A DNA stretch of 64,000 nucleotides from JAOSJT01 sp035362335 (GTDB lineage: Bacteria > Bacteroidota > Ignavibacteria > SZUA-365), in the NCBI GenBank assembly GCA_035362335.1, contig DAOSDL010000011.1, forward strand, positions 41,396 to 105,395. Direction: 5' to 3'. A model generated the notes under the pieces. That model worked only from the letters and a program-made list of their open reading frames with translations. It was not told where the DNA came from and searched no databases. Below are positions 27,286 through 36,296 of the stretch, piece by piece (position 1 is the stretch's first letter; the number at the start of each line of letters is the position of its first letter). The position numbers and the translations under genes are program-made.

Positions 27286-28065
27286 ATGAGTGAATCCGAG
27301 GCATACATCGCCGCATTGATCACCTTGCATCTCGGACTCGAGCGCCAGGGTCCAGGCGACGAACAATGCAGCCGCGACATTCTCGCACAGTTGCCCGCGC
27401 TGTCCGAGGCTCCTCTCATACTCGACGCAGGTTGCGGAACAGGCGCTGCCGCGCTGCTGCTCGCCGCGTATCATTCGCGCTCGCGCGTGATCGCCATCGA
27501 TCTGTCGAACGACTTCCTCGACACGCTGCGGCGAGAAGCGGAAAGGCGGGGGTTGGGAGAGAGGCTTCGCTGCGTGCAAGGAGACATGCTGCAACCCGCC
27601 GTGCCCGCGAAATCGCTGGATCTGATCTGGTCCGAAGGCGCCGTGTACGCGGTGGGGTTTGAACGCGCACTGCGCGAATGGAAAGCGCTGCTCAAGCCCT
27701 GCGGCCTCGTGGTAGTTTCGGAAATGAGTTGGTTTTCGGAAAATATTCCCACCGAAGCATCCGATTTCTGGCGGCCGGCCTATCCGGGCATGGAAACGGA
27801 GGAGGGCAATCGCTGCCGCGCGGAGGCCGCTGGCTATCGCGTGCTGGCCACCCGTCGCCTGCCCACACAGGCATGGTGGGACAGCTACTACTCGCCGCTG
27901 CTTGGCAAGCTCGACGCTTTTGCCGACACAACAGATTCCGTACTGCGCGCGGTGCTGGAGGAAACCCGCGAAGAAATCACCCTGTTTCGGCGATATGCGC
28001 AGTATTACGGCTACACCTTCTACATCCTGCAATCCACCGCGGGGCACGCAGGCGATTCGCGATAG
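27286..28065 (+). CDS. Class I SAM-dependent methyltransferase
   Basis: 259 residues. Motif I ILDAGCGTGAAALLLA lies at 45-60; an acidic residue follows strand 2 (VIAIDLSNDFLDTL); LRCVQGDMLQP and LDLIWSEGAVYAVGF are motifs II-III; LREWKALLKPCGLVVVSEMSW is motif post-III. The C-terminal half has a helical cap typical of small-molecule or ubiquinone-type methyltransferases, so the substrate is not known. The gene lies close behind the CotH gene and 143 bp before the HFVSDP-OmpA gene. Confidence 0.9.
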   Translation: MSESEAYIAALITLHLGLERQGPGDEQCSRDILAQLPALSEAPLILDAGCGTGAAALLLAAYHSRSRVIAIDLSNDFLDTLRREAERRGLGERLRCVQGDMLQPAVPAKSLDLIWSEGAVYAVGFERALREWKALLKPCGLVVVSEMSWFSENIPTEASDFWRPAYPGMETEEGNRCRAEAAGYRVLATRRLPTQAWWDSYYSPLLGKLDAFADTTDSVLRAVLEETREEITLFRRYAQYYGYTFYILQSTAGHAGDSR

Positions 28066-28208
28066 CGCCGCAGCCGCTTCCCGGCCTCTGTCCCGCCATC
28101 GCGCAACATCGCCCGCGTGGAAAGCGCCACCCGGGTGATAGCGCTTCACGCGCCACATCGATATATTGCGGCATGCTACACATCTCACATCATTTTCGAG
28201 GAGGTCCC

Positions 28209-29315
28209 ATGCATCAGCGCATCCGCGTGCTTTTCAGACCGCTGACCCTGCTGGCGGTGAGCAGCGCGCTCGTGCTGCTTACGACAGCGGCCTGGGGGCA
28301 GGCAGGCACGTCGCTCGTCGTCAATCATTTCGTCTCCGATCCCGAAGTCATCGAAGGACATCTCGTCATCAGCGATGTCGAGGGTCGGGGCGGGCAGGTC
28401 AGCATCGCCTTTCATGATGACAAGGGCGCGCTCGTGGCCAATGCCACAGAGAACATTCCCGCCAATGGCAAACTGAATCTCAATCCCGAGAATTATGTGC
28501 GCGGTCGGAAACTGACCGGCACCATCCGCATCAATTCACAACGCACCGTGGCCGGTCAGTACTGGCAGTTCTACAAGACCGCCGCTCTGGGCTGGAAAAA
28601 CATTGCCGTCCCCGCAGCCCTGGCTCCGGGCTCGACCAAGCTGGTCTGTCAGCATTTTGTGGCCGACCCGTCCATCGAAAGCTATCTCGTGATCGCCGAT
28701 GCCGAAGGCACCGGACCCACGGTATACGTGGAATTCTACAGCGATCAGGGCGAGCTGGCCGGTCAGACCAAGGTCACCATCCCGAAGAATGGAAAATTCT
28801 CCCTGCAGCCGTATGACCTCGTGGGCCGCAAGCAAATGACGGGCGTGGCCTTCATTCAAACCGAGGGCGGCAAGATCACGGGCGAATACTGGCAAGTGTC
28901 CGAACGCGAGAAGTATCAGGTGGCCCATCCCATGCAGGGAGGTGCACCCGTGGCCGCAGTGATTGTGGACGATCCCATCACGCGCGTGAAAGTTGAATTC
29001 GATTTCGACAGCGACAAAATTCAGAAACGCTCGCACGCCGATTTGCTGGAAGTGGCCAAGGCGATGAACGACGCGAAAAACAAGGGTGTGCGCTACGAAG
29101 TCGGCGGTCATACCGACAACGTGGGCAAGGACGACTACAACCTGAAGCTGTCGGACCGCCGCGCCAAATCCGTGAAGGATTTTCTGGTGAAAACCGGTAA
29201 AGTCGACGCCAAGCGCCTCGACGCCAAGGGCTACGGTCCGAAGGAACCCATCGTCCCGAACGACACGCCGGCCAACCGCGCGGTGAACCGTCGCGTGGAA
29301 TTCAAGAAAATCTGA
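28209..29315 (+). CDS. Two-repeat HFVSDP exported protein fused to OmpA C-terminal domain
   Basis: 368 residues from ATG at 28209 with GAGGAGGTCCC upstream; signal peptide ends at TAAWGQ. Two homologous ~115-residue units follow: HFVSDPEVIEGHLVISDVEG ... YWQFYKTA and HFVADPSIESYLVIADAEG ... YWQVSEREKY. Each has strands, an NGK-x-L-x-P turn and a closing YWQ. Residues ~255-368 are an OmpA-like peptidoglycan-binding domain: VEFDFDSDKIQKRSHADL, GGHTDNVGKDDYNLKLSDRRA, LDAKGYGPKEPI, NRAVNRRVEFKKI, including the Asp and Arg that bind diaminopimelate in the family. It would tether the repeats to the cell wall. The next gene encodes the same repeats without OmpA. Confidence 0.85.
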   Translation: MHQRIRVLFRPLTLLAVSSALVLLTTAAWGQAGTSLVVNHFVSDPEVIEGHLVISDVEGRGGQVSIAFHDDKGALVANATENIPANGKLNLNPENYVRGRKLTGTIRINSQRTVAGQYWQFYKTAALGWKNIAVPAALAPGSTKLVCQHFVADPSIESYLVIADAEGTGPTVYVEFYSDQGELAGQTKVTIPKNGKFSLQPYDLVGRKQMTGVAFIQTEGGKITGEYWQVSEREKYQVAHPMQGGAPVAAVIVDDPITRVKVEFDFDSDKIQKRSHADLLEVAKAMNDAKNKGVRYEVGGHTDNVGKDDYNLKLSDRRAKSVKDFLVKTGKVDAKRLDAKGYGPKEPIVPNDTPANRAVNRRVEFKKI

Positions 29316-29347
29316 CCAGGCAGCACCACTGTACGATAGGAGCAATC

Positions 29348-30061
29348 ATGAAATACACCGCTTTTCTTTCCGTTCTGCTCGCCGTGCTGCTCTGTTCCAC
29401 GCGTGTGCATGCACAGGGCGCCGAGCGCTACATCATCAACCATTTCGTGTCCGATCCCAAAGTGATCGAGTCGCATCTCGTGATCACCGACGTGGAAGGC
29501 AAAGGCCCCATTGTCGAGATGAAGTTCTACGACAATAGTGGAAAATTGCTGGGCGAGGGCAAGGAAGTCGTGCAACCCTTTGGCAAGCTCAACCTCAATC
29601 CCGGCAAATACGTGGACAATGCCGTGGTGAATGGCAGCATTCACATTCAATCGGCTGGCGGCAATATCGTGGCCGAATACTGGCAGTTCTACAAGGACGC
29701 GGCCGAGTCCTGGAAAAACACCACCACCGTCGGCCAGGAGCAGAACGGGTATTCCAAACTCGTGTGTCCGCATTTCGTGGCCGATCCGGGTGTGGAAGTG
29801 TACATCGTGCTGGCCAGCGCCAACGGCAAGGATGCCGTGGTGAATCTCTCTTTCCGCGATGACAGCGGCAAGGAGGTGGGTTCGGCGCGCGAATTGGTGA
29901 AGGCCAATGGCAAACTCGTGCTTCAGCCGTCGAAAATCGTCAACGGCAAAGCCACGGGCGTGGTATTCATCAGCGCCGAGGGCGGCCGCATCACCGCCGA
30001 TTACTGGCAGGCCGAAGCCGCCAAAAAGTATCAGATCGCTGTGCCCATCGCCGGCATCTGA
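29348..30061 (+). CDS. Two-repeat HFVSDP exported protein without OmpA domain
   Basis: 237 residues, 32 bp behind the OmpA fusion; ATAGGAGCAATC is the Shine-Dalgarno. Signal peptide MKYTAFLSVLLAVLLCSTRVHAQ. It carries the same two units as the upstream protein: NHFVSDPKVIESHLVITDVEG ... EYWQFYKDA and PHFVADPGVEVYIVLASANG ... DYWQAEAAKKYQ. It is the OmpA-less paralog, so one protein is anchored and the other presumably free or membrane-bound by another route. The family is unknown to me; the beta-sandwich reading is an inference. A long hairpin follows the stop. Confidence 0.8.
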   Translation: MKYTAFLSVLLAVLLCSTRVHAQGAERYIINHFVSDPKVIESHLVITDVEGKGPIVEMKFYDNSGKLLGEGKEVVQPFGKLNLNPGKYVDNAVVNGSIHIQSAGGNIVAEYWQFYKDAAESWKNTTTVGQEQNGYSKLVCPHFVADPGVEVYIVLASANGKDAVVNLSFRDDSGKEVGSARELVKANGKLVLQPSKIVNGKATGVVFISAEGGRITADYWQAEAAKKYQIAVPIAGI

Positions 30062-30076
30062 CATCACGCCAGGTGA

Positions 30077-30125
30077 AACGCGGGGAAAGCTGCCGGTAAC
30101 ACATCCGTACAGCTTTCCCCGCGTT
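30077..30125. terminator. 16-bp perfect stem hairpin after HFVSDP pair
   Basis: AACGCGGGGAAAGCTG (30077-30092) pairs perfectly with CAGCTTTCCCCGCGTT (30110-30125), loop of 17 bases. It follows the HFVSDP gene stop by 16 bp and precedes the DUF92 gene by 35 bp. The tail after the stem is CCTTTCCCCC, so a Rho-independent terminator is likely but not ideal. Confidence 0.6.
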
Positions 30126-30159
30126 CCTTTCCCCCTCACCCACAACAACCACCGCACGC

Positions 30160-31671
30160 ATGCCCACGCTCGCGATCGGGAACAATGATCTCCTCCATCT
30201 CGGCCTGCTCGCCGGAGCGATTCTGCTGTTCCTGCTGCTCGCCGAATACCTGCGCAAACGATTCTCACTTTCGGATGAGGTGACGCGCAAAACCGTGCAT
30301 ATCGCCACGGGCGTGCTGATCTTTTTCGCTCCACCGTTTTTCCCGCGCGCGGGAGCCGTGGCGCTCATCGCCGCGGCCTTCGTTATGCTCAACATGCTCG
30401 CGTATTTCAAAGGTTGGCTCGCCTCGGTACATCACAGTGCGCGTCGCTCGCACGGCACGGTGTACTATCCGCTGGCGTTGCTCCTTCTGGCCGTTCCGCT
30501 GTGGGAGCGCTACCCGGATCTCGTGGTTGCCTCGATACTGGTGATGGCCCTCGGCGATGCGGCGGCGGGCATTACCGGCGAAAGCATCGCGCGGCCCGTC
30601 CGATACCGCGTGACGTCCGACGAAAAATCCCTGCAGGGCAGCATCGCCATGCTCGGCGGCACCGTGCTCGCGCTGCTGCTCACCACGCTCGTGTATCCCG
30701 ACGGAGGATTACAACTCGGGCACGCGTTCAACCACGATCCGCTACTGTTTGCGGCCGCGCTGCTGGCGGTGGCGCTGTTTGCCACGGGCTGGGAAGCGGC
30801 ATCGTCGCGCGGACTGGACAATCTCACCGTGCCGCTGTTCACCGCCTTCGCGCTGTATTTGAGCTTCGCCGGTCACGATCCCGCTGGTGCGCGTTTTGCC
30901 CAAGGAGTGGCGCTGGGCGGCGGCGTGGCGTTGCTTTCGCTTCGCTTGCGCCTGCTTACCGTATCAGGCGCGGTGGCCACGGCATTGCTGGCCGCGGTCA
31001 TCTTCGGCAGCGGTGGCTGGGCGTGGACGCTCCCGATATTTCTGTTTTTTCTTCTTTCAAGTTTTTTGAGCAAATGGCGGCGCCGCGCGAAGCAGCGCTT
31101 CGACACGGTGTTTGAGAAGGGAGGCACACGCGACGCGGGGCAGGTCGCCGCGAATGGCGCGCTGGCGGGCGCACTTGCTGTGGCGGGCGTGTTGTTCGGT
31201 ATGGCGGAATTCTATCTTCTGTACCTCGTCGCCATCGCCGTGGTCACGGCCGACACCTGGGGTACCGAACTGGGCATCCTTTCACGCCGCACGCCCCGGC
31301 ATGTGTTGACCTGGAAGCACATCCCTGCCGGCAGCTCGGGCGGAGTCACCATGCTCGGTTCGCTCGGCGGCGCGCTGGGCGCCTGCGTGGTTACCGCATC
31401 GGCGCTGCCGTTCGAGCCGCTCCCGGCACTCACCTTTTCCGGCATCGTCGTGGCCGGTGTTGCGGGAAGTGTCTTCGACAGCGCGCTGGGCGCCACGCTG
31501 CAAGCGCAATACCGCTGCGCGCAGTGCGGACAGAACACGGAAAAAACCCTGCATTGCGATACGGCGACACGGCAGCTTTCCGGTTGGCGATGGATGAACA
31601 ACGATGCGGTGAATCTGCTCTCCACCGCTCTTGCCGTGGCCATGGCGGCCGTGCTTCTGGCGGCATGGTAG
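30160..31671 (+). CDS. Fused phytol/dolichol kinase-like (SEC59/VTE5) and DUF92 (VTE6-like) membrane protein
   Basis: 503 residues, strongly hydrophobic with roughly a dozen membrane segments. N-terminal half (~1-240) looks like CTP-dependent phytol/dolichol kinases: RKTVHIATGVLIFFAPP near residues 43-60, RSHGTVYYPLALLL and GDAAAGITGE (G132-G137 core). C-terminal half (~255-503) is DUF92/TIGR00297: ADTWGTELG at 364-372, TWKHIPAGSSGGVTMLGSLGG, a CAQCGQNTEKTLHC segment with Cys pairs, and a last helix. In plants VTE5 phosphorylates phytol and VTE6 phosphorylates phytyl-phosphate. A single chain with both would do the two steps or a related prenol; this is inference. Confidence 0.85.
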   Translation: MPTLAIGNNDLLHLGLLAGAILLFLLLAEYLRKRFSLSDEVTRKTVHIATGVLIFFAPPFFPRAGAVALIAAAFVMLNMLAYFKGWLASVHHSARRSHGTVYYPLALLLLAVPLWERYPDLVVASILVMALGDAAAGITGESIARPVRYRVTSDEKSLQGSIAMLGGTVLALLLTTLVYPDGGLQLGHAFNHDPLLFAAALLAVALFATGWEAASSRGLDNLTVPLFTAFALYLSFAGHDPAGARFAQGVALGGGVALLSLRLRLLTVSGAVATALLAAVIFGSGGWAWTLPIFLFFLLSSFLSKWRRRAKQRFDTVFEKGGTRDAGQVAANGALAGALAVAGVLFGMAEFYLLYLVAIAVVTADTWGTELGILSRRTPRHVLTWKHIPAGSSGGVTMLGSLGGALGACVVTASALPFEPLPALTFSGIVVAGVAGSVFDSALGATLQAQYRCAQCGQNTEKTLHCDTATRQLSGWRWMNNDAVNLLSTALAVAMAAVLLAAW

Positions 31672-31732
31672 TGCCTTTTCTTTACCGCCGGTGCATCCTA
31701 TGTTATGCAATGCTCCACGTTCACGGATAGTC

Positions 31733-32716
31733 ATGCGAAGCCCGCTCCTCGTCCTTGCCCTGTTTTCTCTGATGATGTTTGTCTCCGCGTGCGAACGGGA
31801 AAGCATACTCGATCCCGGACCGGATACAGCACCACCGCTTCCGCCAACGGGACTGCTTCTGGATGGTGCGCGCGACGGCTACGTGCTGTTCAGTTGGTTG
31901 AAGAGCCGCGAAGCGGATTTTTCCTACTACATCGTGTATCGCAGCGAAGAGCGCGACGCCGGCACGTTTGTCGCAGTGGACAGTGTGTCCCAGAATTTCT
32001 TTTATGACGAACAGCGGAGCTACGATACGCTTTACACCTACTACGTCACCGCTGTCGACAGGAGTGGAAACGAGAGTCTCCCCTCCGAGAAACTCAGTAC
32101 ACGATCCCCCAATCGCTTCGCACCCGAAGCCCCGCGCTTTCTGCTTGTGGACGGCGAGAACAGCGCGCTTGTGCAACGCGTCAGATTGTCCTGGGAGAAA
32201 GTCGATGAAGCGGATATTCGCGAGTACCGTGTGTACCGCTCGGAGCAACCCATCGGCGCGCCCGACAGTACGCTGCTCGTGCATGTCACGCAGCGCAACT
32301 GGTATGACGACGAGGGGGCCAACACCGTCGGCGCGCGCTACCATTATCTGCTGACCACGGTGGATCGCGGTGGATTCGAGTCCTCGCCGGGAACCGCGGG
32401 CAACGACGTGCTGAGCGAGCGTCCGCTCATCGTTGCCCCTGCCGAGAATGGCAGCGCGCCTTCTTTCCCGCTGTTCCGCTGGCTTTCCGTGCCTCAGGTT
32501 CTCGAATACCACATCGAGTTGTATCAGGACGTCAATGGTGGAGTTGTGTGGACCACGACCGTGGATGCCACGGCGATCGACACCGTATCGTACCGTTACG
32601 ACGGCATCGGTCTGGCACCCGGCAGCCAGTTGTACTGGCAGGTGTACACCGTGACGCAGTCCGGCGGCAAGCCGAACGGCATCTCCGGAAAGCGCCGAAT
32701 GTTCATCGACAACTGA
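31733..32716 (+). CDS. Fibronectin type III-containing lipoprotein
   Basis: 327 residues from ATG at 31733; signal MRSPLLVLALFSLMMFVSAC with Cys at residue 20. Two FN3-like units: PLPPTGLLLDGARDGYVLFSW ends at YYVTAVDRSGNES, and APRFLLVDGENSALVQRVRLSW ends at YHYLLTTVDRGGFES; a third, partial unit precedes the C-terminus (SFPLFRWLSVPQVLEYHIEL). FN3 lipoproteins are common surface or periplasmic binding modules; no partner is evident. 84 bp follow to the next gene, encoding an outer-membrane protein. Confidence 0.85.
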   Translation: MRSPLLVLALFSLMMFVSACERESILDPGPDTAPPLPPTGLLLDGARDGYVLFSWLKSREADFSYYIVYRSEERDAGTFVAVDSVSQNFFYDEQRSYDTLYTYYVTAVDRSGNESLPSEKLSTRSPNRFAPEAPRFLLVDGENSALVQRVRLSWEKVDEADIREYRVYRSEQPIGAPDSTLLVHVTQRNWYDDEGANTVGARYHYLLTTVDRGGFESSPGTAGNDVLSERPLIVAPAENGSAPSFPLFRWLSVPQVLEYHIELYQDVNGGVVWTTTVDATAIDTVSYRYDGIGLAPGSQLYWQVYTVTQSGGKPNGISGKRRMFIDN

Positions 32717-32800
32717 GCATTCCCTTCGCGTCGCGCCGGCGTGTATATTCCGTGAAACATCCGCGCCCGCGCGGCCACTCACCTTATCCCTGTACCGCCC

Positions 32801-34699
32801 ATGCCGCTTTGCCGCCGCATCGTGCCGACGCTCGCGCTCCTGCTCTGCCTCTTCGGAAGCGTGCGGGCGCAGCTGCCTCACGTCGTGGCCGACAGCGCAA
32901 GCACGCGGCCGGGCAGCCTGGGATTATCCTTCGAGCGCAATGTCAACACCTTCACCTGGGATCTCACCGGCGATTGGCGGCTCGCGCGCGATGCGTGGAG
33001 CGCGTCCGTCACTGAACGCTTTCGCCGCTCGCTGATTCGCAGCGACAACCATTCGATCAAGGATCAGCACGATTTTTCGGCCGAAGCCGCTTGGGCTGCA
33101 TCGGACAAGCTGCGCCTGCTCACTTCCCTCAATTCCTTCATCTTTCTCGACGACCGCGGCCTCGGTCTCAACGATCTTTCGAAAACGCAATTCCTGGCCG
33201 GACCTCGGTGGAGTCCGCTCGCGAACAGCGAGTTCACACCAATGATCGGTTATGTGGTCGACAATCAGCAAGGCATGGCGGATGAAGGACTCCTGTATTC
33301 CGCGCGTGCGCAATGGCAGGGACGGCTGTTCGGCGACACGCGCGGCAACGCCAATGCGCAGCTCATGGCCGAGCATATCACGCCGCGCTATCAGAAGGAG
33401 CAGCTCGCAACGGTGGATGTGCTCGCGCCGCTCGCCAGCGGGAGCAGCAACAGCAGCAGCGTGATGTACCGCGACTCGCAGCGCGAGTTCTACGTGGCGG
33501 GCGATGCTTCGCTGGCAACGACCGGCAGCGTGCCGATCGAGCGGCGGCGCGAACGCGTGTTCGGCGTGCAAAACGCGCTGCTGTACCGCATCGCCGAACC
33601 TCTGCACGTGCTCGCCGCCGTCGACGCAGCGCAGCGCCTCGTACATCGCGGACGCAGCGATCGCGCATCGAACAGCGAGGATCCGCTCTTCGACCTGGCG
33701 GTGAACGAATTCACACTCAACGGCAGTGCGCAACTGATGTACGAGGATGAGCGTCGGCGCATTTCATTGAAAATAGAATTGAACGAGCGCGACGAGACCT
33801 ACGACGCGGAATCGTTCGAAGGAGCGAACAGTGCGCTCTTCCTTCGGCGGCAGCAGTTGGAGGAGCAAAAGGACAATACCATCCGGCAAACGCAGCTCAC
33901 GCTTGGCCTTTCCCATGCCATCGGCGAAGTCGATACGCTGGGCATTACCGCTTCCACGGTGAAAATCGAATACGACACCCCGAGCCGGCTCAACTTCGAT
34001 GATCGCGACGAACTCTTCGTCCTTGCCGGATTGCGCTGGGCGCATCGCTTCTCGTCGGATTTTCAGGCCAGCATCATGAGCGATCTCACCATGCGGCACA
34101 CGGTGTTCCTTTTTTCCCAACGCAGCGCGAACAATACCTGGAACCGTGTGCTGCGTCTGCTCACCACTTCGGATTACCGCAAGGCGCAGCGTTTTTCCTC
34201 GCGCAATACCGCGGAGGTTGTCGCGAACTACACTGTGTATGATTTCGAACTGCCGACACAAGGCCGACAGAGTTTTTCCCTGCGCCAGCTCACGCTCAGC
34301 GACAGCTCGGCAGTCAGGATTGGCGGACCGTTCTGGATCGACGCCGTTGCACATGCCCGCTGGTACGAACGCGGCGAGCTGCGCTGGAGCGCGTTCACCG
34401 TGCGTCCCCTGCAGGATTTCGCGGAATACACAATCAGTGTGTCCTTGCAGCGCATCGGCACGCTGTGGAGCATCGCGGCGGGGTTTCGCTATTTCGAGCA
34501 ACGCCGTCACAGCTACAATGGAAGTGCGCGAAGTTTCAGCGGGAGCATTGCGAGTTACGGACCCACCGCGAGCGCGCGACTTTCGCTCTCGCCGCGCACG
34601 CGCGTGCTGCTCGACGGCTGGTATCAGCGCACGCAGGAATACAAACGGGAGGGCCGGGACACACCGAATGTGATTATGTCGGTGCAGTGGTTTTTTTGA
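32801..34699 (+). CDS. Outer-membrane beta-barrel protein, unknown family
   Basis: 632 residues; signal peptide MPLCRRIVPTLALLLCLFGSVRAQ. The rest is a run of alternating hydrophobic/polar strands with many Arg-Asp turns (RLARDAWSASVTERFRRS, FLAGPRWSPLANSEFTPMIG, TLGITASTVKIEYDTPSRL, YTISVSLQRIGTLWSIAAGF), ending in VIMSVQWFF, with terminal aromatic residues as in outer-membrane barrels. A 24-strand-like barrel is possible but not counted. I do not know the substrate. Upstream neighbour is the FN3 lipoprotein, downstream the anti-sigma factor, 25 bp apart. Confidence 0.7.
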   Translation: MPLCRRIVPTLALLLCLFGSVRAQLPHVVADSASTRPGSLGLSFERNVNTFTWDLTGDWRLARDAWSASVTERFRRSLIRSDNHSIKDQHDFSAEAAWAASDKLRLLTSLNSFIFLDDRGLGLNDLSKTQFLAGPRWSPLANSEFTPMIGYVVDNQQGMADEGLLYSARAQWQGRLFGDTRGNANAQLMAEHITPRYQKEQLATVDVLAPLASGSSNSSSVMYRDSQREFYVAGDASLATTGSVPIERRRERVFGVQNALLYRIAEPLHVLAAVDAAQRLVHRGRSDRASNSEDPLFDLAVNEFTLNGSAQLMYEDERRRISLKIELNERDETYDAESFEGANSALFLRRQQLEEQKDNTIRQTQLTLGLSHAIGEVDTLGITASTVKIEYDTPSRLNFDDRDELFVLAGLRWAHRFSSDFQASIMSDLTMRHTVFLFSQRSANNTWNRVLRLLTTSDYRKAQRFSSRNTAEVVANYTVYDFELPTQGRQSFSLRQLTLSDSSAVRIGGPFWIDAVAHARWYERGELRWSAFTVRPLQDFAEYTISVSLQRIGTLWSIAAGFRYFEQRRHSYNGSARSFSGSIASYGPTASARLSLSPRTRVLLDGWYQRTQEYKREGRDTPNVIMSVQWFF

Positions 34700-34724
34700 A
34701 ATGCCAGGTGTGTGACGCGGAACA

Positions 34725-35234
34725 ATGGCGGCTTCGCTGGAAAATGAAGGGGGGATTGCCTATGTTTACGGGGAGAGTATTCCTTCGAACAACACGAAGA
34801 GCGGCCTGCTGCATCCCGCGAGACTCACATCGTCGATCAGTATCCCGAGCATCCCCTCCAACATCAAGCTGGTGGAACGCTTCCTGCTGGATATCAGCGA
34901 TTCCTTCGCGATAGAGGAAGCCGTGCTCGACCGTATCATGATCTCCATCACCGAGATCGTGAACAACGGCATTCTCCACGGCAACCGCTCCAATCCCGAG
35001 AAATTTGTCACCGTCACCTGCAGTTGCTTCGACGATCGCATCGAGTTCGTCATCGCCGACGAGGGCGCCGGCTTTTCTCCGGACAACATTCCCGATCCGC
35101 TGGCCGACAACAATCTCCTCAAGGAAGGTGGCCGCGGCGTGCTCATCGTGCGATCCATGATGGATAACGTGACCTTCAGCAAGACCGCCAAGGGAATGGA
35201 AGTACACCTGCGCATTCTCCTCGCGAAGGAGTAG
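34725..35234 (+). CDS. HATPase anti-sigma factor-like serine kinase (RsbW type)
   Basis: 169 residues. Bergerat-type ATP-binding motifs: N-box ISITEIVNNGILHGN, G1 FVIADEGAGFS (DxGxG), and G2 GGRGVLIVRSMMD. The spacing matches RsbW/SpoIIAB-like anti-sigma kinases rather than full histidine kinases: no dimerisation or receiver domain. The N-terminal ~40 residues are Ser-rich (SSISIPSIPSNIK begins the domain). It would phosphorylate or bind a STAS anti-sigma-antagonist; no sigma or STAS gene is in this window. The next gene is fbp, 30 bp away. Confidence 0.9.
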   Translation: MAASLENEGGIAYVYGESIPSNNTKSGLLHPARLTSSISIPSIPSNIKLVERFLLDISDSFAIEEAVLDRIMISITEIVNNGILHGNRSNPEKFVTVTCSCFDDRIEFVIADEGAGFSPDNIPDPLADNNLLKEGGRGVLIVRSMMDNVTFSKTAKGMEVHLRILLAKE

Positions 35235-35264
35235 GACGCGCTTCACCTTCAGCACGAGGACGCC

Positions 35265-36296
35265 ATGCCCCATCGTCAATACTTCCCCGGCGATGAAACC
35301 CATCTCATGACCATTCAGCGATACATCGCGCAGCTTGAGCGCGAGTATCCCGAAGCCACCGGCGAATTTTCCACTCTGCTGCGCAATCTGGCTCTGGCCG
35401 CCAAAATTGTCTCGCGCGAAGTGCGCCGCGCCGGCCTGGTGGATATCCTCGGCCGCGTACAGAGCACAAACAGCAGTGGCGACGAAGTGCAGAAACTGGA
35501 TATGTACGCCAATCAGATTTTCATCAACTCCCTCGAAGCCGGCGGCCAGCTTTGCGTGATGGCATCGGAGGAAAATGAAAGCATCATCCCCATTCCCGAC
35601 GAATTTCCCTGCGGGCATTACGCCATTCTTTTCGATCCTCTCGACGGCTCGTCCAACATCTCGTCCAACGTCACCATCGGCACCATTTTCTCCATTTACC
35701 GCAGGGTATCGGAAGGCCGCCACGGCACCACCGACGATGTGGTACAGCCGGGACACAAGCAGGTCGCGGCGGGCTACATCATGTACGGCTCGAGTACCAT
35801 CATGGTGGTCACCACGGGCAATGGCGTGCAGGGATTCACGCTCGATGTGACCATCGGCTCTTTTCTGCTCTCCCATCCCAACATGACCATTCCGAAACGC
35901 GGCACCACGTACAGCGTGAACGAAGGCAATCGCAAGCTGTGGGACGAGGGCTTTCAGCGCTACATTGATCACCTGCAGACACCCGACGCCGCGAACGGAC
36001 GTCCGTACAAGGCCCGCTACGTGGGATCGATGATCGCCGACGTGCACCGCACGCTGTTGCACGGCGGAGTGTTCGCCTACCCCGGCGACAGCAAGAATCC
36101 CCAAGGAAAACTCCGCCTCATGTACGAGGCCAATCCCATGGCGCTTATCGTCGAGCAGGCGGGGGGCATGGCCACGGACGGACACACGCGCCTGCTGGAC
36201 ATCGTGCCGGATTCGGTGCATCAGCGCACGCCGGTGTTTGTGGGCAGCGAAGAGGATGTGCGCGAGGCCATGGATTTTCTCACAGGCAAGCGGTGA
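35265..36296 (+). CDS. fbp: Fructose-1,6-bisphosphatase, class I
   Basis: 343 residues; GAGGACGCC upstream of the ATG. Class I FBPase signatures: the metal site DPLDGSS at residues 124-130, preceded by MASEENE near 99-105, and GDEVQKLDMYAN (residues 72-83). SIYRRVSEG, GYIMYGSSTIMVVTTGNGV and the lysine/arginine-bearing YVGSMIADVHRTLLHGGVF with GKLRLMYEANPMALIVEQAGG complete the fold. It dephosphorylates fructose 1,6-bisphosphate in gluconeogenesis or the Calvin cycle. Its stop overlaps the next gene's GTG by 4 bp. Confidence 0.96.
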   Translation: MPHRQYFPGDETHLMTIQRYIAQLEREYPEATGEFSTLLRNLALAAKIVSREVRRAGLVDILGRVQSTNSSGDEVQKLDMYANQIFINSLEAGGQLCVMASEENESIIPIPDEFPCGHYAILFDPLDGSSNISSNVTIGTIFSIYRRVSEGRHGTTDDVVQPGHKQVAAGYIMYGSSTIMVVTTGNGVQGFTLDVTIGSFLLSHPNMTIPKRGTTYSVNEGNRKLWDEGFQRYIDHLQTPDAANGRPYKARYVGSMIADVHRTLLHGGVFAYPGDSKNPQGKLRLMYEANPMALIVEQAGGMATDGHTRLLDIVPDSVHQRTPVFVGSEEDVREAMDFLTGKR

